Shown: positions 19,072-28,310, numbered from the stretch's first letter. The stretch is 48,133 nt of DNA from Syntrophobacterales bacterium (GCA_018433345.1 JAHDRK010000064.1:1-48133), one strand, 5' to 3'. Translations and numbers: made by a program. The notes: generated by a model not told the origin, from the letters alone.

Positions 19072-20112
19072 TCAGCGAGGGTCCCCGAAGCTGTAGCGGC
19101 CTTCTTGGAAAAGCCGCAGACAGACATCAACCACGTCCGCATCGTACAGGATCCCACGGTTGTTTTCAATCTCGTCGAGCGCCGTATCAATCCCCATGCC
19201 CGGCCGATATGGTCGATGAGAAGCCATGGATTCCACCACGTCCGCCACGGCAAGGATGCGTGATTCAAGGAGCATATCCCGTCCCTTCAGACCCTGCGGA
19301 TAACCCGAACCGTCGAGCCTTTCGTGATGCTCCAATACCATCCTGGCAATGGGCCAGGGGAATTCTATGTCTTTGAGGATTGCGTATCCCGCCCTTGGAT
19401 GGTCCTTGATAAGGTTGAATTCCATGTCCGTCAACTTCGATGGCTTGGTGAGAATTTCAGCGGGTATGGATATCTTGCCAATGTCATGGATCGCGGCGGC
19501 CATCTGAAGACCCTCGATAACTTCCTTGTCAAGTTTCATTTCCTCGGCGATCGAGAGCGAGAGCTGGGAGACGCGTCGCTGATGCCCCGCTGTGTAAGGA
19601 TCTCGCGTTTCCACGATCACTGCCATTGCATTAACAATGGCCTCCAGCACCTTGCGCATCTGCTTGAAGCTGTGGAACAATTCCTTGGTTCTCAAGGCAA
19701 CTTCGGCTTCAAGTTTCGTTCGCAGACGATTCAGTTCCAAGTGGGTTCTAACGCGGGCTATCAGCTCGTCGGCATGATAAGGCTTTGAGATGAAATCCAC
19801 GGCACCCAGGTCGAATCCGCGTATCTTTTCTTTGTGGTTGTGCACGCCGCTGACGAAAATAATGGGAATGCCGCAGTATCTCACATCGGCCTTGAGTTTC
19901 TCGCAGATCTCAAAACCGTCGATTCCAGGCATATTTATATCAAGAAGGATCAGGCTTGGTGCCTTCGTCGTTATGGCTTCCAGGGCCGATCGACCGCTCC
20001 CGGCCGACAGAACCTTAAGGTTTTCTCCAGCCAGAATCTCACTTAAAAATTCCAACGAATGGGGATCGTCATCAATTACCAGGACACGGTCACGGTTTGC
20101 GGGCATTTGCAT
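19072..20112 (-). CDS. Response regulator with HD-GYP domain (probable cyclic-di-GMP phosphodiesterase)
   Basis: A 346-residue two-domain protein. Residues 8-125 form a receiver domain with the acidic pocket VIDDD, phosphoacceptor Asp58 in LLDINMPG, and the conserved Lys110 in FISKPY. A helical linker follows, then an HD-GYP domain from about residue 155: AGHQRR, metal-binding H209-D210 in HDIGKISIP, DHPRAGY, EHHERLDGSGYP with the GYP at 270-272. HD-GYP domains hydrolyse cyclic-di-GMP, so the protein probably lowers that messenger when phosphorylated. No histidine kinase gene is next to it. The ATG at 20112 has GGGAA seven bases upstream; a second ATG sits two codons later. Confidence 0.93.
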   Translation of the reverse strand: MQMPANRDRVLVIDDDPHSLEFLSEILAGENLKVLSAGSGRSALEAITTKAPSLILLDINMPGIDGFEICEKLKADVRYCGIPIIFVSGVHNHKEKIRGFDLGAVDFISKPYHADELIARVRTHLELNRLRTKLEAEVALRTKELFHSFKQMRKVLEAIVNAMAVIVETRDPYTAGHQRRVSQLSLSIAEEMKLDKEVIEGLQMAAAIHDIGKISIPAEILTKPSKLTDMEFNLIKDHPRAGYAILKDIEFPWPIARMVLEHHERLDGSGYPQGLKGRDMLLESRILAVADVVESMASHRPYRPGMGIDTALDEIENNRGILYDADVVDVCLRLFQEGRYSFGDPR

Positions 20113-20302
20113 AGGAAATTCCCTTTCTTCCCTTTTTAGGGAGGGAGAGGATATCGGCGATCGGAAAGTCCCTTTCCATTCTCTATATCTTCATTTGTTA
20201 AAACGAATATTTGCTTCAGATTACAAAATTTTCAGTGGCTTTCCAATAAAAATTATTTTTGACTGTGAACGGTCTCACATTGCCTACAGAAGCATAAAGC
20301 AC

Positions 20303-21649
20303 TCACCGGGGAGGTGAAGCTGCGCGGGAAAACCTTATGTAAGGAGCGACACGGGAGTTTATGTTCGACTGGGTTCCATCGTAATTTAGCGTTTGGAACT
20401 TATGGATATTCGCCCTGTTGTTATGGTTCCTGAAAGTTCCGGCCGCCGCCTCTATGCGGGTTTCATATCCAACACTGGAATCGTGTTCATCGAGTTCCAA
20501 CACCAGATAGGGCTTTCCATGGCTATCCATGATCCGCCTGAAATACTCAAGCGTAAAGGAATCCGGGCCGCACTTGAAAGAGGTGACATACACCGGATAT
20601 AGTCCCGGGGTTCGTGCGGCGTAGAGCGCCGATTCTAAAATTCGAGCGGGGTAATTCCAGTGTATCCTTTTCAGCAAAAGATCTATCTCGATCGGCACTT
20701 CTTCATTATCCACTGGAAGCATGTCCTGGTAGAATGTTTTTACTCCCAGTGAAGTAAAAATTTCCGGGATTCTCTTGTTCATCGACGGTTCCATGACAGT
20801 GTAGGGGCGGCCGAGAAGGACAACGTTTATTTCTTCAGAACCGGGTTTTTCCCGGTGATAGATGTTTTGAAGGTTACTCTTGGCTTCTTCGAACCACGAC
20901 AGGGCCGTCTCGTAAGCACTGTACATTTCCCAATAGCCCACTTTCAGGACGGGCTTGAGTACGGAAAAAAGCTCTATGCGAAACTGAAAGGATCCGTGAT
21001 CGATGACAGGCATGAGGGGCTTGTTTTTCAGGTCAAGGCTTCGCATTCCCGCGGCGAGCGATGGGGCGAACTGGCTGCAATAACAATAGTAACGATATCC
21101 TTCCTCCTTCCTGCGCGGCGCTTCGAGATAGAAAGGCAAAAACAGGAAGTCACACTTGTCGGCCAGGTTGTGAACATGGCCGAAAAATGCATTCATTGGG
21201 GCGCAGAACTCCGCTCTCGACAGTTTTCTCCCCTCGGAAACGGCCCCCTTCAGTTTCTCCGACGTCAACGTCTCCACTCCCAGTGCATTGAAAAAATACT
21301 TCCATAATGGAACTTGCTCCGCCAAGTTAAGAGCCGCGGTAATACCAATGCTCGGTTTTTTCCGGGGAAAAGCTTGTTTTTTCATGGGTTGAGTCAACAC
21401 TTTTTTTCTGTAAGTGATGGGATCGAAGACTTTTTTCAAGCCTTCCCGGTACCGGTTCGTGTCGTAATCGCGGCCGCAAAGAAAACCGAAGGCCGCTGTT
21501 TCGCCCCTCACGGTAACCTTGTTTATTTTGCAGTTGTTTTGACAAAGAGAACATATCTCATGCTCCACAGGGATGTCGTCGGCGTAAAGTGAGACGCCTC
21601 GAAAGCTTGATATTTTTATTTCATTATCAGCCAGTGTATGAGAGCGCAT
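20303..21649 (-). pseudogene. Acyl-CoA dehydratase activase-related, DUF2229/HgdB-like part (3' piece of broken gene)
   Basis: A 448-residue ORF that matches the middle of the giant BadF/HgdC-type fused proteins. It begins with a junction (SSFRGVSLYADDIP), then a Cys motif (CSLCQNNCK with a later FLCGRDYD) and the DUF2229/2-hydroxyacyl-CoA dehydratase-like region (GIPxxL-type start SIGITAALNL, ending LELDEHDSSVGYETRIEA). In the family this part follows the second ATPase domain in one polypeptide. Here it is shifted by one base relative to the preceding ORF and overlaps it by 34 bases. The usual C-terminal segment beyond the LDEH motif seems absent; the last 35 residues look unrelated. It may be translated on its own from the ATG at 21649, but I see no good ribosome site. 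Confidence 0.7.
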
Positions 21650-22257
21650 CCCAGAGCGCCCGCCAGATGGCAGAAAGGAGACACGAAGATCGGCCTTCCC
21701 AGGCGCTGTTCAAAGGCGGCAACGAGGGCTCGATTACGGGCTGTGGCCCCCTGAAAACAGATATCGTCACCGATGGAGGCTTCCACGGCGACTTTTGCCA
21801 GGTAATTTTCGCACACGGAGTGTAGGACGGCGGCCAGGACCTCATCCACGGAATAACCCTCCGTGATGTAATTGTTTATATCCCGTTCCATGAAAACGGT
21901 ACATCGGTTGCTTGCCACAGGTGCGGGCATGTTCATGGCGCGGTTCGCGTATTCGCTTAAAGGAACCCCGAGTTTCCTGGCCTGTTCCTCTATGAAGCTG
22001 CCGGTGCCGGCGGCGCAAACGTTGTTCATAACCGAGAAAGTGACCACACCCTCCGTCATGGTGGTAAACTTCGAGTCCTGACCTCCGATTTCGATGATCG
22101 TATCCGTTTCACTGTTGAGTTCCCAGGCTGCACGTGCGTGGGCCGTGATTTCGTCGATAACCAGGTCTGCGTTTATTATTACGCCGACAAACTTTCGTCC
22201 CGAACCTGTGGTTCCCACGCCTTCGAAAATGAATTCACAGGAATGATCACCGGCCAT
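21616..22257 (-). pseudogene. Acyl-CoA dehydratase activase, second ATPase domain (middle piece of broken gene)
   Basis: The frame is open from 22299, just after an amber codon, to 21616; the first ATG is at 22257. It carries the phosphate and adenosine motifs and the cluster cysteine of an HgdC/BadF ATPase domain: FEGVGTTGSGR, IIEIGGQDSKFT, VCAAGTGSF and NRCTVFMERD. These activases hold a [4Fe-4S] cluster and use ATP to drive an electron into 2-hydroxyacyl-CoA dehydratase or benzoyl-CoA reductase. The piece lacks the first phosphate loop of the domain (MGIDIGSTSTK), which lies before the amber codon. It ends at GCALIHW, where the family would continue in frame into the DUF2229 part. Confidence 0.75.
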
Positions 22258-22299
22258 CCGGTCGATAGCCTCGAAAATTGCCTGTACGGCTTTTACCGG

Positions 22300-23403
22300 C
22301 TACCCGGCGGTCTGGGTGTACAGGCCGGCAAGAACATTATTGTCTTTGTCCTTACGGAGGAGAACCGCCTTGGTGCTGGTGGAACCGATATCTATCCCCA
22401 TGTAGACCTTCTGCCGTGAATTTATGAGACGGTAGATGTCTACCTCCACGGGGGCATGGGCTATGGTGGGTTCGAAATTGTAGCGCACGAGGCTGGTGAA
22501 ATGGGGATAGGTAGAACGAACCAGTTCAAGTGGTGGATGGCCGTAAGTCTTCTCTCTGCTTTTCGTTACGAACAAATCTAGCCAGTCGTCACCTTCCAGG
22601 GGCATCGGATCCCTTTCCTCAAGAAACAGAAGCGCCGCGCCGATGGCGCCGTAAAGATGACCGTGATCATCTGTTACCGGTTCGATCCCTATCAGGTCGT
22701 GGATGTGCCGTACCACCGCCCGGTTCATTGAAACGCCGCCGGCAAGAATCAATGGGGCACGAATCCGAGAGTCGGCCAGGAGGGTATCGATGATGTTCTT
22801 CGCAATCCCCTCGCAAATACCGTCACTAATCTGTCCCGGCGAATACCCCTGCTGTTGAGCGTGGACGAGGTCAGTCTTGGCGAATACTGCGCATCGAGTG
22901 ACGACCTTCGGCCTTTCATCGTGATTGCAGAAGGCCATATCACTCAATGTCTCGATGCTCTTCAGATTGAGCCTCCAGGCCTGCTGATCGAAAAAGCTTC
23001 CGGTCCCGGCTGCGCAGGACGAGTTTGAACGGAAACGCTCGTAATCTCCTGTGCCATTGAAGGTGATGAGCCCGAATTTCTCACCGCTCACAAACAGCAG
23101 ACTACCCGCCATTTCATAAAATCGCTTGACTGCGGTGATCATGGCGATCTGCGTGTCATAACGGGCTGCGTTATGTACAACATCGGGACCTGAGAGCGTC
23201 ATCGCTATGCCGCCGACCCGTGAAAAAGGAATGGCCTGGAGCATTGATCGGAGGGTTTCGCCGATGGCACCCCGGTGAAACCGATAAAAAGAGCTCGTTA
23301 CGGCCCCTGTCCTGTCGAGAGTCACTATAGATACAGCGACCGAGCCGATATCGATTCCTACTGTCAGCATGTGGTCGATTCCCGCCGCCTGCGCAAAACC
23401 CAT
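22300..23403 (-). pseudogene. Acyl-CoA dehydratase activase, first ATPase domain (5' piece of broken gene)
   Basis: A 367-residue ORF with a complete first BadF/HgdC-type ASKHA ATPase domain: VGIDIGSVAVS, SSCAAGTGSFFDQQ, TRCAVFAKTDLVH and LAGGVSMNR. From about residue 335 it begins a second domain with MGIDIGSTSTKAVLL and then stops at a TAG (complement 22300-22302) inside GLYTQTAG-stop-PVKAVQ. Translation beyond the TAG in the same frame continues the family sequence without a gap, so a single nonsense codon splits one gene. A start at 23370 (MLTVGIDIG) is as plausible as 23403. The gene is in the same strand run as the HD-GYP and glgP genes. Confidence 0.8.
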
Positions 23404-23487
23404 TCAGCCGTTCTATTTTTGTGGATTTACAAAGGTATTGGATTACTTTAACCGTTAGTACATGAAATTGCTTGACGCTTCAAGATA

Positions 23488-25632
23488 TCATTTTGCTTCC
23501 GATGATGAGGCAAGGGCCGCCGGTTTGTATAAAAGTTTTACATAATCCATTGCCATGCGGTCACTATTGAATCGCCAACCGAGAGTTTGCATGGCATGTT
23601 TCATCCGCCGTACCCAGCCGAGGGGGATTCCGTTACCCTGTTTATTATAATAAAGCGGTATCACCTCGTTTTCCAAGGCATCAAAAAGAAAATCGGAATC
23701 ACGCTGATATTGCACGGCCGGGTCGTCGTGCATACCTCCGTAGCCGATTGAGAATCCATTTGATCCATCGAATGCCTCGTTCCACCATCCGTCAAGTACG
23801 GACAGGTTGAGTCCTCCGTTGAGCACGGTCTTTTGACCGCTTGTGCCGCAGGCTTCAAGGGGGCGTTGGGGGTTGTTGAGCCACACGTCCACGCCTTGGA
23901 CAAGGTGGCGGGCCAAATTATAATCATAATTTTCTATGAAAACGATCCGATGTCGCAAGGTTTCGTCAAAACTGCACCGGGCTATCTTCTGGAGTACCCG
24001 TTTGCCTTCCTCATCCCGCGGATGAGCCTTCCCGGCGAATATGATCTGGATGGGACGGTCGACATCATGAATGAGCTTCAACAGGCGATCGTACTGTGAC
24101 AGAAGGAGGTCGCCCCGCTTGTAGGAAGCGAACCGTCGCGCCGAACCTATGGTGAGCACGTTTGGGTGCAGTATGGTGTTGATCGACTCGATCGTATCTT
24201 GATGACCAAGGCGCTCGGACTGGCCGATAAGACGACGTCTAACGAACTGGATTAGACGCACTTTGAGGATTTGGTGGGTTTCCCATAGTTCTCCGTCGTC
24301 TATTTCCGACAGCTGGTTCCATGTATCGGGATTGCACATTTCCAACGACCATCGGCTGCCCAGACGTGCGTCGAACAATTGCATCATCTGCGGGGCAAGC
24401 CATGAAAGAACGTGAATGCCGTTGGTTATGTGGCCTATGGGAACGTCCTCCTCGGGCCGGCCGGGCCACAGACCCCGCCACATGTGACGGCTCACCGTTC
24501 CGTGTATGGCCGAAACACCGTTGGCCTTGCGACAACTTTTAAGGGCAAGAACGGTCATGCAGAAGGGTTCTGATTTATCCGCCGGGTTTTCCCTTCCCAG
24601 CGCCATGAGATCGTCATGGGAAAGGCCTATTTTTTCCCGCAGTAGGCCCAGATGTTCCTCCACGAGGTTGGCATGAAATCTGTCATGGCCGGCCGCAACG
24701 GGCGTGTGCGTCGTAAAGATCGTATATAGAGAGACCCGGCGATGGGCACGCTTGAAGGAAATGTTTTCATATTCCATTAGCTGGCGTGCTTCCTGGAGAA
24801 CAGCGAAAGCGCTGTGTCCCTCGTTAAGATGGAGAACGCCCGGACGGATGTTCAGGCACCGAAGAAGCTTGGTACCGCCTATTCCCAAGAGAAGTTCCTG
24901 GCGGATTCTAAGCCGGTCGTCGCCGCCGTACAGGCGGGATGTAAGATCTCTATCCTCCTCTGAATTCTCCGCGACGTCGGAATCGAGGAGCATCAGCAGC
25001 ACTCTGCCCACCTGTATTCTCCAGACGCGGGCATGCAGAACCCCCGTCCGTGTTTCGATCCGAACCATGACGGGATTGTTATTTTCGTCACGTATAAGTT
25101 CCAGGGGCTGATTGTCCCAGTCGAAATCCGTGTAGACCTCTTCCTGCCAACCATCGGCGTTCAGGCGCTGATCGAAATATCCTTGGCTGTATAAAAGGCC
25201 TACGCCTATGAGGGGAATGCCGAGATCAGAGGAACTCTTGAGGTGATCTCCCGCGAGGATGCCCAACCCCCCCGAATAGATAGGCAGCGACTCGTGAAGA
25301 CCGAATTCAGCCGAAAAGTACACCACCGGCCACTTGTTTATGTTGCCGCAATTTACGAACCCCCATGTGTCTCGGGATTCCATGTATTCCTTTAGGCGGT
25401 GAAATGCGTAGTTGATTCTACTTTGAAGGACTAGTTCCGCCGCCCGCGCCTCGACCTCCTCGGGCGATATGGTGTTTAGAAACTCTATGGGATTATGTCC
25501 CGTTCTTCTCCAAAGAGACGTGTCCAGGTCTCTAAAAAGGTTGATTACTTCCGGATGCCAGGTCCACCATAGATTCATGGCAAGCATCCTGAGCCTTTCG
25601 TGCATTTGTTGTGATTTTTGATTCACGTACAC
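23488..25632 (-). CDS. glgP: Alpha-glucan phosphorylase (GT35, TIGR02094-type)
   Basis: A 714-residue protein. It opens with a DUF3417-like segment (LAMNLWWTWHPE), followed by GT35 signatures: FSAEFGLHESLPIYSGGLGILAGD, NEGHSAF, TTHTPVAAGHDRF, and the pyridoxal-phosphate lysine K601 in EACGTSGQKTVLNGG. It phosphorolyses alpha-1,4-glucan to glucose-1-phosphate. The length fits the shorter bacterial type, which lacks the N-terminal control region of animal enzymes. The start is either GTG at 25632 or the GTG at 25626, which has GAGG at better spacing. No other glycogen gene is adjacent. Confidence 0.94.
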   Translation of the reverse strand: MYVNQKSQQMHERLRMLAMNLWWTWHPEVINLFRDLDTSLWRRTGHNPIEFLNTISPEEVEARAAELVLQSRINYAFHRLKEYMESRDTWGFVNCGNINKWPVVYFSAEFGLHESLPIYSGGLGILAGDHLKSSSDLGIPLIGVGLLYSQGYFDQRLNADGWQEEVYTDFDWDNQPLELIRDENNNPVMVRIETRTGVLHARVWRIQVGRVLLMLLDSDVAENSEEDRDLTSRLYGGDDRLRIRQELLLGIGGTKLLRCLNIRPGVLHLNEGHSAFAVLQEARQLMEYENISFKRAHRRVSLYTIFTTHTPVAAGHDRFHANLVEEHLGLLREKIGLSHDDLMALGRENPADKSEPFCMTVLALKSCRKANGVSAIHGTVSRHMWRGLWPGRPEEDVPIGHITNGIHVLSWLAPQMMQLFDARLGSRWSLEMCNPDTWNQLSEIDDGELWETHQILKVRLIQFVRRRLIGQSERLGHQDTIESINTILHPNVLTIGSARRFASYKRGDLLLSQYDRLLKLIHDVDRPIQIIFAGKAHPRDEEGKRVLQKIARCSFDETLRHRIVFIENYDYNLARHLVQGVDVWLNNPQRPLEACGTSGQKTVLNGGLNLSVLDGWWNEAFDGSNGFSIGYGGMHDDPAVQYQRDSDFLFDALENEVIPLYYNKQGNGIPLGWVRRMKHAMQTLGWRFNSDRMAMDYVKLLYKPAALASSSEAK

Positions 25633-26046
25633 CTCATGTTATTCATCACATCTAAAGTAAAGAGGATATCCACCATATCCCACCATATCCCATATCCGGT
25701 TAACAATTTTCGGGGATTCTTGTGCAGATAAAAAAACAAACGCCATAGGGACGCAAGCTAAACCCTTCAATCGCCTATGTCAAGAGAAAACGTTATTGCC
25801 GTTAAAAGGTCATAACAGCAATGCGGAGCTTGCTTTTGTATCGGCCGAAAACTATTCAACAGAATCACTCAGGAAAACTACTTATTTATTGTGACATTAA
25901 ACACATAATAATTAAGTGTTGCATTTTGTATGCGAGGTTTTTAATTTCATTCGGTACGGATATTCAGTAAAGCGCCTTTCCGAAAGGGAACGCGCCGCTT
26001 CACATTCTGATACTTATTTATATAACAGGAAGGAAAGGAGACGAAT
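25633..26046. other. Divergent intergenic region between glgP and the KH gene
   Basis: No gene is supported here. The motif CCATATCC repeats three times near 25670-25695. At 25744-25779 a GGGACGCAAG / CTAAACCC core is enclosed by the perfect 6-base complement CATAGG...CCTATG, recalling a GEMM (cyclic-di-GMP-I) riboswitch core but without its usual helices. A partial palindrome AACAC...GTGTT spans 25900-25920. A GC-rich hairpin CCTTTCcgAAAGG lies near 25975-25990, in the likely leader of the KH gene. Confidence 0.35.
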
Positions 26047-26280
26047 ATGCTGAAGGATTTGATCAAGATGATGGTGCAGGCGTTGGTAAGCAATCCGGGG
26101 ATGGTTCACGTTGAAGAGATGCAAGGAGAGAATATTTCCGTCTACGAACTCACCGTGGCCAAGGAAGACCGCGGCAGGATCATAGGAAAAAACGGACAGA
26201 CGGTAAAATCGATCCGAACGATCATCAACGCTGTTTCATCACGGTCGAATCGCAAAGCGGTTCTGGAGATCGTTGAATAA
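26047..26280 (+). CDS. KhpA-like KH-domain RNA-binding protein
   Basis: A 77-residue single-KH-domain protein with the GxxG loop in IIGKNGQT (residues 56-63) and the family start MLKDLIKMMVQALVSNP. It matches KhpA (YlqC) in length and layout. KhpA usually acts with KhpB/Jag as an RNA chaperone affecting small RNAs and cell-envelope growth. AAGGAAAGGAG just before the ATG is a strong ribosome site. KhpA genes normally lie between rpsP and rimM; here the gene stands alone with long spacers on both sides, so it may be a second copy or a relocated one. Confidence 0.9.
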   Translation: MLKDLIKMMVQALVSNPGMVHVEEMQGENISVYELTVAKEDRGRIIGKNGQTVKSIRTIINAVSSRSNRKAVLEIVE

Positions 26281-26628
26281 GACTCAGATCCTCAAAGGGC
26301 GGCATGGCATTTCAAAATACGAATGCCTTACCATGCCGAACGGTCTAGGTACCAACATCTCGCGATTTACTATGTATTGTAAGGGTTCCCGGCCGTCACG
26401 CTCTTATAATTAATACTTTCTTTTGCACAGATCACCGTGCTTTCGGTATATCCGAAAGTAAAAGTGATTTTGTGTTCTTTTGTCATATTTCCCCGTACAT
26501 AGGGCACAAATAAATAATAGATTTGCTTTATTTTACCCAGTGCACCGTGATTGTACCGATATATCCCACTGTGGTATTATGAAAAAAGAAACACTCATCG
26601 TTCTGAAAATCCGAAAGGAGCCAACTCT
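26281..26628. other. Intergenic region with long composite hairpins
   Basis: Just after the KH gene, GGCATGGCATT and AATGCC...CCATGCC (26300-26340) form a hairpin without a T-tract. At 26426-26474 nested arms CACA, ATCAC and CTTTCGG pair with CCGAAAG, GTGAT and TGTG around loop TATAT, followed by T-rich sequence. This could end a transcript or form a regulatory structure. No ORF is supported. Confidence 0.4.
26551..26580 (+). promoter_or_regulatory. Candidate promoter of the SnoaL-like gene
   Basis: TTGTAC (26551-26556), an 18-base spacer and TATTAT (26575-26580) make a fair sigma-70 promoter about 40 bases before the ribosome site of the 26629 gene. Confidence 0.4.
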
Positions 26629-27024
26629 ATGACACAAAACACCACCATACAGGAATGGCACAGAATAGTTGAGGAACTTGACTTGGACGGACTTGATCGC
26701 ATCCTTACAGAAGACGTGGTTTTTTCGTCTCCCGTTGTATACCGGCCCCAAGAGGGGAAAGCCGTAACTTTCAAGTATCTGACCACGGCGTTCCAGGTTC
26801 TCAACAACGACTCGTTCACATATCTACGTGAAATAGTGGACGGAAATAACGCGGCACTCGAGTTCCAGACCGTCATCGATGGAATAACGGTCAACGGCGT
26901 TGACATGATCGCCTGGAGAGAAGACGGGCGCATTTATGATTTCAAGGTCATGATACGTCCCCTGAAGGCGATCGATATCGTTCATCGGAAGATGGGCGAA
27001 ATGTTGGAGAAAGTGAAGCAGTGA
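26629..27024 (+). CDS. SnoaL-like / NTF2-like fold protein
   Basis: A 131-residue protein. I start at the ATG at 26629 because AAAGGAG lies eight bases upstream; the frame extends to 26551 but those residues look non-coding. The pattern EWHRIVEELDLDGLDRILTED, then SPVV, then VNGVDMIAWREDGRI and YDFKVMIRP is that of the SnoaL-like polyketide-cyclase/ketosteroid-isomerase superfamily, a cone-shaped fold used for many small-molecule reactions. No specific activity can be named. The gene has its own promoter candidate and no obvious operon partner. Confidence 0.75.
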   Translation: MTQNTTIQEWHRIVEELDLDGLDRILTEDVVFSSPVVYRPQEGKAVTFKYLTTAFQVLNNDSFTYLREIVDGNNAALEFQTVIDGITVNGVDMIAWREDGRIYDFKVMIRPLKAIDIVHRKMGEMLEKVKQ

Positions 27025-27143
27025 CTTGCAATTCGTAACGCGGGATGAGTGTTGTGGTTTTGGGGTTTTGAAAATTTGACATGTCAAGTATTTCACATCT
27101 ATCCGGAGCGGAAAGAATTCGACAGAACTCTACGTAAAAAAAC

Positions 27144-28310
27144 ATGGATCTGAAAAGACGACACTTTATTGCCGCTATGGCTGCGGTGGGGGGGACATCC
27201 GTGCTCGACGGATACGGGCTCTTGAGAACATCGGCGGGAGCATGGGCAACCGCCTTCAAGGCAGACGGCAACCCCAGCAGGAGAATAGAGGATCATCCGC
27301 ATATCTTGGACGTGATCCCTTCCAGGGATATGCACCGTTACTTTTCCCTGATTGTAGACGCCTGCGCCGCCCCGGGAACAAACTACCTGGCGAAGATACC
27401 TTTTCTAACCGAGCTTGAAGTCGCCAAGATCTGGAACGAATCCAGGTTTGAATGGGATGCAGTGTCAGTCGTCGGGGCTGCGGGGCTGCAACAATTGATG
27501 GTCGCCACCGCACGTGAATACGGTCTTGTTGTCGTCGACACCCCCGAACTCCTGGAGTTCGAAAGATGTATCATCGATCATGGACGCCTGAGATCCGACT
27601 CGGCGGTCACCCGGCAGAAACTGTACCGCTTGGTGGAATCGGACGGAGGCTCTATTTCCGAACAGACAGTCGAACGAATGAATGCCCTTCGATCGGAACT
27701 GGCGGAGATAGACACAAAGAGGGAAAAGGCATATCAAGATCTTCTCGCCGCACGGAAGACCTATATAGAAAAGATTCATGCCCTGGACGTAGACCGTCGC
27801 AGAACAACCGACGGGCGATTCGTACCGGAAGAGTGTGTTCCTGTCGGCATGAAGCACCTCGCCAAAGGAATACTCGAATGCAAAAGGTTTTTCGGGGGGC
27901 CCGTCGAAATGAACGTCTGGAGGGGAATAGCCGCCTACAATTCGGGATTGTCCCGGGTGAAAACCTGGGGAGGTCTGCCTTTCATAGAGGAAACTGTGTA
28001 CTTCACCAGAAATGTTGTTTCAGATCTTACACGGGTGCTGGAAATGAAATACGCCTATGCCACAGGCGATCCCGCCATAATTGCTGAAACAAGGGCGAGG
28101 ATAAGGCTGAGGGACGCGTACTTCATCTATGTAGTAAAAGTGGGGGATAATTTTTTCAGAATCGTACGCGAACAAATCATGGAGCGTTATGGGCTTTCAT
28201 ATTCAGAGGCCTTGCACTACATAAAGAACGAGCGCGGCGATGAGATCGGCCCCGACAATATGTCGCTCATACTTCCGAACCAGAAATTCAGGATATACGT
28301 TCCCCAATAG
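27144..28310 (+). CDS. Lytic transglycosylase with split SLT domain and C-terminal LysM-like segment
   Basis: A 388-residue protein with a twin-arginine-like signal (KRRHFIAAMAAVGG), implying export by the Tat route. The SLT catalytic glutamate is E99 in IWNESRFEWD, followed by VGAAGLQQLM and ATAREYGL. The second half of the domain appears only about 100 residues later: GMKHLAKGILECKRFF, then GIAAYNSGLSRVKTW. The intervening stretch (about 140-235) is charged and helical, probably coiled coil. The C-terminus (YFIYVVKVGDNFFRIVRE to LILPNQKFRIYVP) resembles a LysM peptidoglycan-binding module. It should cleave peptidoglycan glycan strands. The upstream palindrome TTGACATGTCAA (27076-27087) overlaps a possible -35 box. 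The ribosome site is weak. Confidence 0.82.
   Translation: MDLKRRHFIAAMAAVGGTSVLDGYGLLRTSAGAWATAFKADGNPSRRIEDHPHILDVIPSRDMHRYFSLIVDACAAPGTNYLAKIPFLTELEVAKIWNESRFEWDAVSVVGAAGLQQLMVATAREYGLVVVDTPELLEFERCIIDHGRLRSDSAVTRQKLYRLVESDGGSISEQTVERMNALRSELAEIDTKREKAYQDLLAARKTYIEKIHALDVDRRRTTDGRFVPEECVPVGMKHLAKGILECKRFFGGPVEMNVWRGIAAYNSGLSRVKTWGGLPFIEETVYFTRNVVSDLTRVLEMKYAYATGDPAIIAETRARIRLRDAYFIYVVKVGDNFFRIVREQIMERYGLSYSEALHYIKNERGDEIGPDNMSLILPNQKFRIYVPQ

Noticed and set aside
22300-22302. Pyrrolysine codon
   Set aside because: TAG ends several normal genes in the window and the same gene has a second lesion; a nonsense mutation explains it more simply.
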